Source of the DNA: Phallus indusiatus
Lineage: Eukaryota > Basidiomycota > Agaricomycetes > Phallales > Phallaceae
Direction: 5' to 3'
Assembly (NCBI GenBank): GCA_027605045.1
Contig: JAQFWX010000127.1
Span: 1 to 64,000 of the forward strand
DNA: 64,000 bases
Shown in pieces: positions 61,066 through 64,000 of the stretch (its first letter is position 1; each line of letters begins with the position of its first letter). A program made the position numbers and the translations under genes. The notes under the pieces were generated by a model. It was not told the origin of the DNA and searched no databases. It saw only the letters and a program-made list of their open reading frames with translations.

Positions 61066-63881
61066 TTAAAAACGAGATATGTCCCGGCCAAATATCCCTA
61101 GAAAAGAATTGATGTCAACGATAGTTGTTTGGTACTGAAACCAATAAATAAAAGCTTGCAATTCGTGAACCTATTGTCCATTAGTCTATCTTTTCAATTT
61201 GTACTACCGAGGCACTCACCAATATACAGGTACTAGTATTCTGTTGTGAACAATTGCAAGGTCGACATCTGCGTCAGTATCCATACCCAGACTTTGTTAT
61301 TTGAACTCAACTTGTTACGCCAACTCAATGTCATGGAAAAGTACGCCGACCGCCACAACAACCAAGCGACTCGACTATAAGTTCATTTAAGGAAATGTTT
61401 TTAAACTCATTAGCCATTCCAAGGTAATACCTACCCGAATTCTTTGGTTTTGAAGCCGCCTTTCGCTTTGGAACGATCATATACGGCTCGCCTGTAACGA
61501 AGCTTTAATTCTCTCTTCTCTGAGAAGAACGCAAACCTACCAATCTCCAAGATACGCCATCACACCTAAATTTCTAAACGCAAAAGGTTTTTCCGAGGGA
61601 CGGCCATGCTTTCCAATTGTGTTAAGCTGTTTAGCTACATACTTCGCTTCCTGATATGCAACTACAAAATACACATTATTATTACTTCGCAAAGAAAAAA
61701 ACAATCATAAGGCGACTAGCTCACCTTGCGCTGTAGCAGGCAGCCGCTCTTTTGTACAGACAGCCGCGTCACCTATGGCCCAGATGTCGCTCAACGTCTG
61801 ACCATCGTCCGCACGAATCACGTTCAATTGCTCGTTCACAAGCAAACTAATATGTCATAACATTATTTCAGCAACCGTGAAATCAATAGCGGTAAAACTG
61901 ACCCTCCTGTCTTTTCGTCCTTGGCTAATTCCTTTATAGATTTGATTAAAGGATTAGAAGCTAAACCGGTGCTCCAGACGAGTAAACCGAACGGAACTAC
62001 GGTGCTAATTTGAGAACGATACGCTTGAGAGAAAACAAGCTTCTAACCTTCCCCCTCCTCTTTCACGATCATACTCCCCTTCAAAAAACAATTACCCTTT
62101 GAAAAATGAGCAACGACGGTCCGAATTGGCTCACTTTATTGACTTGCTGAACATGATGTTGAGCTTTGATCGTAATTCCATTCCGTTTGAAGCGATCCGT
62201 AGCATACCTATTGGAACACTTTCAAAAGGAGAATTCATTCTCTCATCCCAGACGACTCACTTTATGAGTTCCTCATCAAAGTTCCCCAAGATTTGAGGAG
62301 CAACATCGTAGAGGGTGATTCTCGCCATAGGAGTCAGGTGGGGAAACGCTCTTTGCAAATCGGTTGCCAATAAATCATGCAATTCTGCAGCAAATTCCAC
62401 CCCCTAATAAATTTATCGTTACGGCGAATGAAGATCTGATAAGTGCTTGGGTACCGTTGGTCCCCCGCCGACAATGCAAAAGTGCAACAATTTTTTTCTT
62501 TCCATGTCAGACATGATGGGGAGATTCGCTTCTCCGAATACTAACACACAAACCCCAGTGAGTTCAATAATTCTGAAGTTGTTTAATACTCACATTCCAA
62601 AATTCGTGTCCGGATAGCCCGAGCATCCCGTATATCTTTCAAAAACTGCGCATTCTCTTTTACACCAGGAATCCCAAAGGCTTTTTTCGAACCATACAAA
62701 AAGAATCATGAGCCTTTTACATCACAAGAACGTTTATACCGCTTACTTTGAGCGTACGCTCCAACGGCAATAACAAGTCGGTCATAATTCAAAGTGAACT
62801 TGGGCCCTACGATTTCATGCCCTCGATCATCTTTCATACCAGCCGGTTCTGTTCCTCCTTTTTTGTTCTCATGCAGACTGAGCGATGTAGATGGTGTCTA
62901 ACCGAAAAGAGCTCAATTCAGATATACTTATTTTGTGCTGTTCCACACGACGCACGTACACATATGAGCTCCTTTTTTTGAAAGTCTACGATGGAAATCC
63001 TGTCAGCCTTTTCCGCTCAAACAATAGCAAAAGAACGCAATGTACTGATTTCATCACACCAAGCCAAATAGCTATGCTGTAATATTCATTTAGCTCATAG
63101 CTTTTAGCACACAGAGTCACATTACATACAGCTTCCGGTGCGAATGCCCGAACCTTAAATGAAATGTTTGTGTCAAACGAAAGTAAGGCACAGGGTGACT
63201 TTCACGAAACTCACTGGCTCCAGGGCTGTACGATATTCTAACGTTCCGACTGCACAACTTGCCAACAATGGCGTAAAAGCAAAATAGGTATTCGCGGACA
63301 CCATCGTGACTATACATCGGAAATTCCATCAGAAATAGAAAAGCACAGAGTTATGAACGGAACGAACCATCTACCCAAAAGGTCCATAAAAAATGTTTCA
63401 AAATATAGAGTCAGCTCCCGGTCCTTGATATGATACTTTTTTATGGAAAATTACCCCATCTCCTTTTGTCAACTTTCCTTAACACTTCATAACCACCTGA
63501 ATATTGAACACGTTTCACACGACATGATTCAAAACTATGATGCGTCATAACTCACTTACCCCATCCACTACCCAAAATCACCAAACGAGGTTTTGCTCGG
63601 GAAGCTGACGCACTGAACAATCGAACACCAGCACCGCCAGTGGTAGAACGACCGGGTCCGGAGGCACTGCTGAAGTTCAGAAACGACGTTAGTCTTTGTG
63701 AGTTGAGAAGAGGCATATTTTATCATGCAACAAAACCGGATAATCACTTTATAACCCTTGGTATATGAGGTCATCACCCGTTGTGGGACGGACGATAACG
63801 GAAGAAAAACAATTCTCACTTGTTCGGAAGCATTCCGGTCGGTGTCGAAGTGCAATTGCCTGGCACTGGCATGAGCGTCAT
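61066..63881 (-). CDS. Alternative (type II) NADH dehydrogenase, mitochondrial
   Basis: Single-subunit, rotenone-insensitive NADH:ubiquinone oxidoreductase of the NDE/NDI family, on the inner mitochondrial membrane. The N-terminus looks like a mitochondrial presequence (GAGVRLFSASASRAKPR) followed by the first dinucleotide fold, LVILGSGWGGYEVLRKVDK. Family blocks: VTMVSANTYFAFTPLLASCA, VGTLEYRTALEP, YDRLVIAVGAY, FGIPGVKENAQFLKDIRDAR, the second fold CIVGGGPTGVEFAAEL, WSTGLASNPLI, IWAIGDAA, NLGVMAYLGDW, WLLWRSAYFSMTLSWRNK and the end NWIFGRDISRF with TAA at 61066-61068. At least fifteen introns; the last uses a GC donor. The start at 63881 is tentative: Met codons at about 63833 and 63926 are also in frame. 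NDE versus NDI cannot be decided. No EF-hand insertion was seen. Confidence 0.88.
61098..61159 (-). other. GC-AG intron near the 3' end of the NADH dehydrogenase gene
   Basis: Donor ATT|GCAAGC and acceptor TTCTAG on the minus strand. The join rebuilds a Trp codon and gives the family's C-terminus FTNWIFGRDISRF. Reading through instead gives an unrelated tail. Confidence 0.8.
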
Positions 63882-64000
63882 GAAAATTTCAACGTGGGCA
63901 TGATCACAAAAGGTTATGATGATCATTATATGTATGTATGTATGAAAAGACTTTTTTCGTGTCAATTTCCAGTAATACTTTCCCAATACAATGTGCTTTA
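63882..64000. other. Window end; 5' side of the NADH dehydrogenase gene
   Basis: Contains a TGTATGTATGTATG microsatellite near 63930-63943 and an upstream in-frame ATG. The true start or an extra 5' exon of the gene may lie here or beyond the window. Confidence 0.5.

Overview
The window is nuclear DNA from a filamentous fungus, most likely a mushroom-forming basidiomycete. The reasons are dense short introns (about 45-80 bp, GT...AG plus three supported GC...AG), a Ppo-type fatty-acid dioxygenase, small Cys-rich secreted and tail-type proteins, and an ordinary set of conserved eukaryotic genes. No prokaryotic, viral or intact transposon sequence was recognised. The genes are split by introns, so the models below were built by joining exons by hand at splice sites that keep the frame and restore family motifs.

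Layout. 1-1.85 kb: no firm gene. 1.86-7.8 kb: CSN5 (COP9 signalosome), a Cys/His zinc-module protein (ZnA), a hotdog thioesterase, and proteasome beta-4, whose conserved C-terminus is out of frame. 10.7-14.7 kb: exportin CSE1. 14.7-29 kb: a gene-poor stretch holding one gene, ZnB, a regulator-like paralogue of ZnA flanked by 7.6 kb and 4.7 kb without recognisable genes. 29-30.4 kb: formamidase/acetamidase. 30.4-35 kb: empty. 35-50.3 kb: dense block with MIS12, ketopantoate reductase, a 77-residue Cys-tail protein, CDC20, an FAD_binding_2 flavoprotein, a Ppo fatty-acid dioxygenase fused to a P450-like domain, an Asterix/PAT10-family membrane protein and threonine synthase. 50.3-54.3 kb: a decayed F-box-like region with a 32-bp tandem repeat, and a small secreted six-Cys protein. 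54.3-64 kb: cohesin SCC3, splicing factor SYF2 and an alternative NADH dehydrogenase that runs nearly to the window end.

Most genes are unrelated housekeeping functions (protein turnover, chromosome segregation, splicing, amino-acid and CoA metabolism, respiration). Fungal-specific interest lies in the ZnA/ZnB module with conserved intron positions, the Ppo whose P450 heme-ligand cysteine is replaced by serine while the dioxygenase active site is intact, and the two small Cys-rich proteins. I found no convincing tRNA, rRNA, CRISPR array or complete mobile element.
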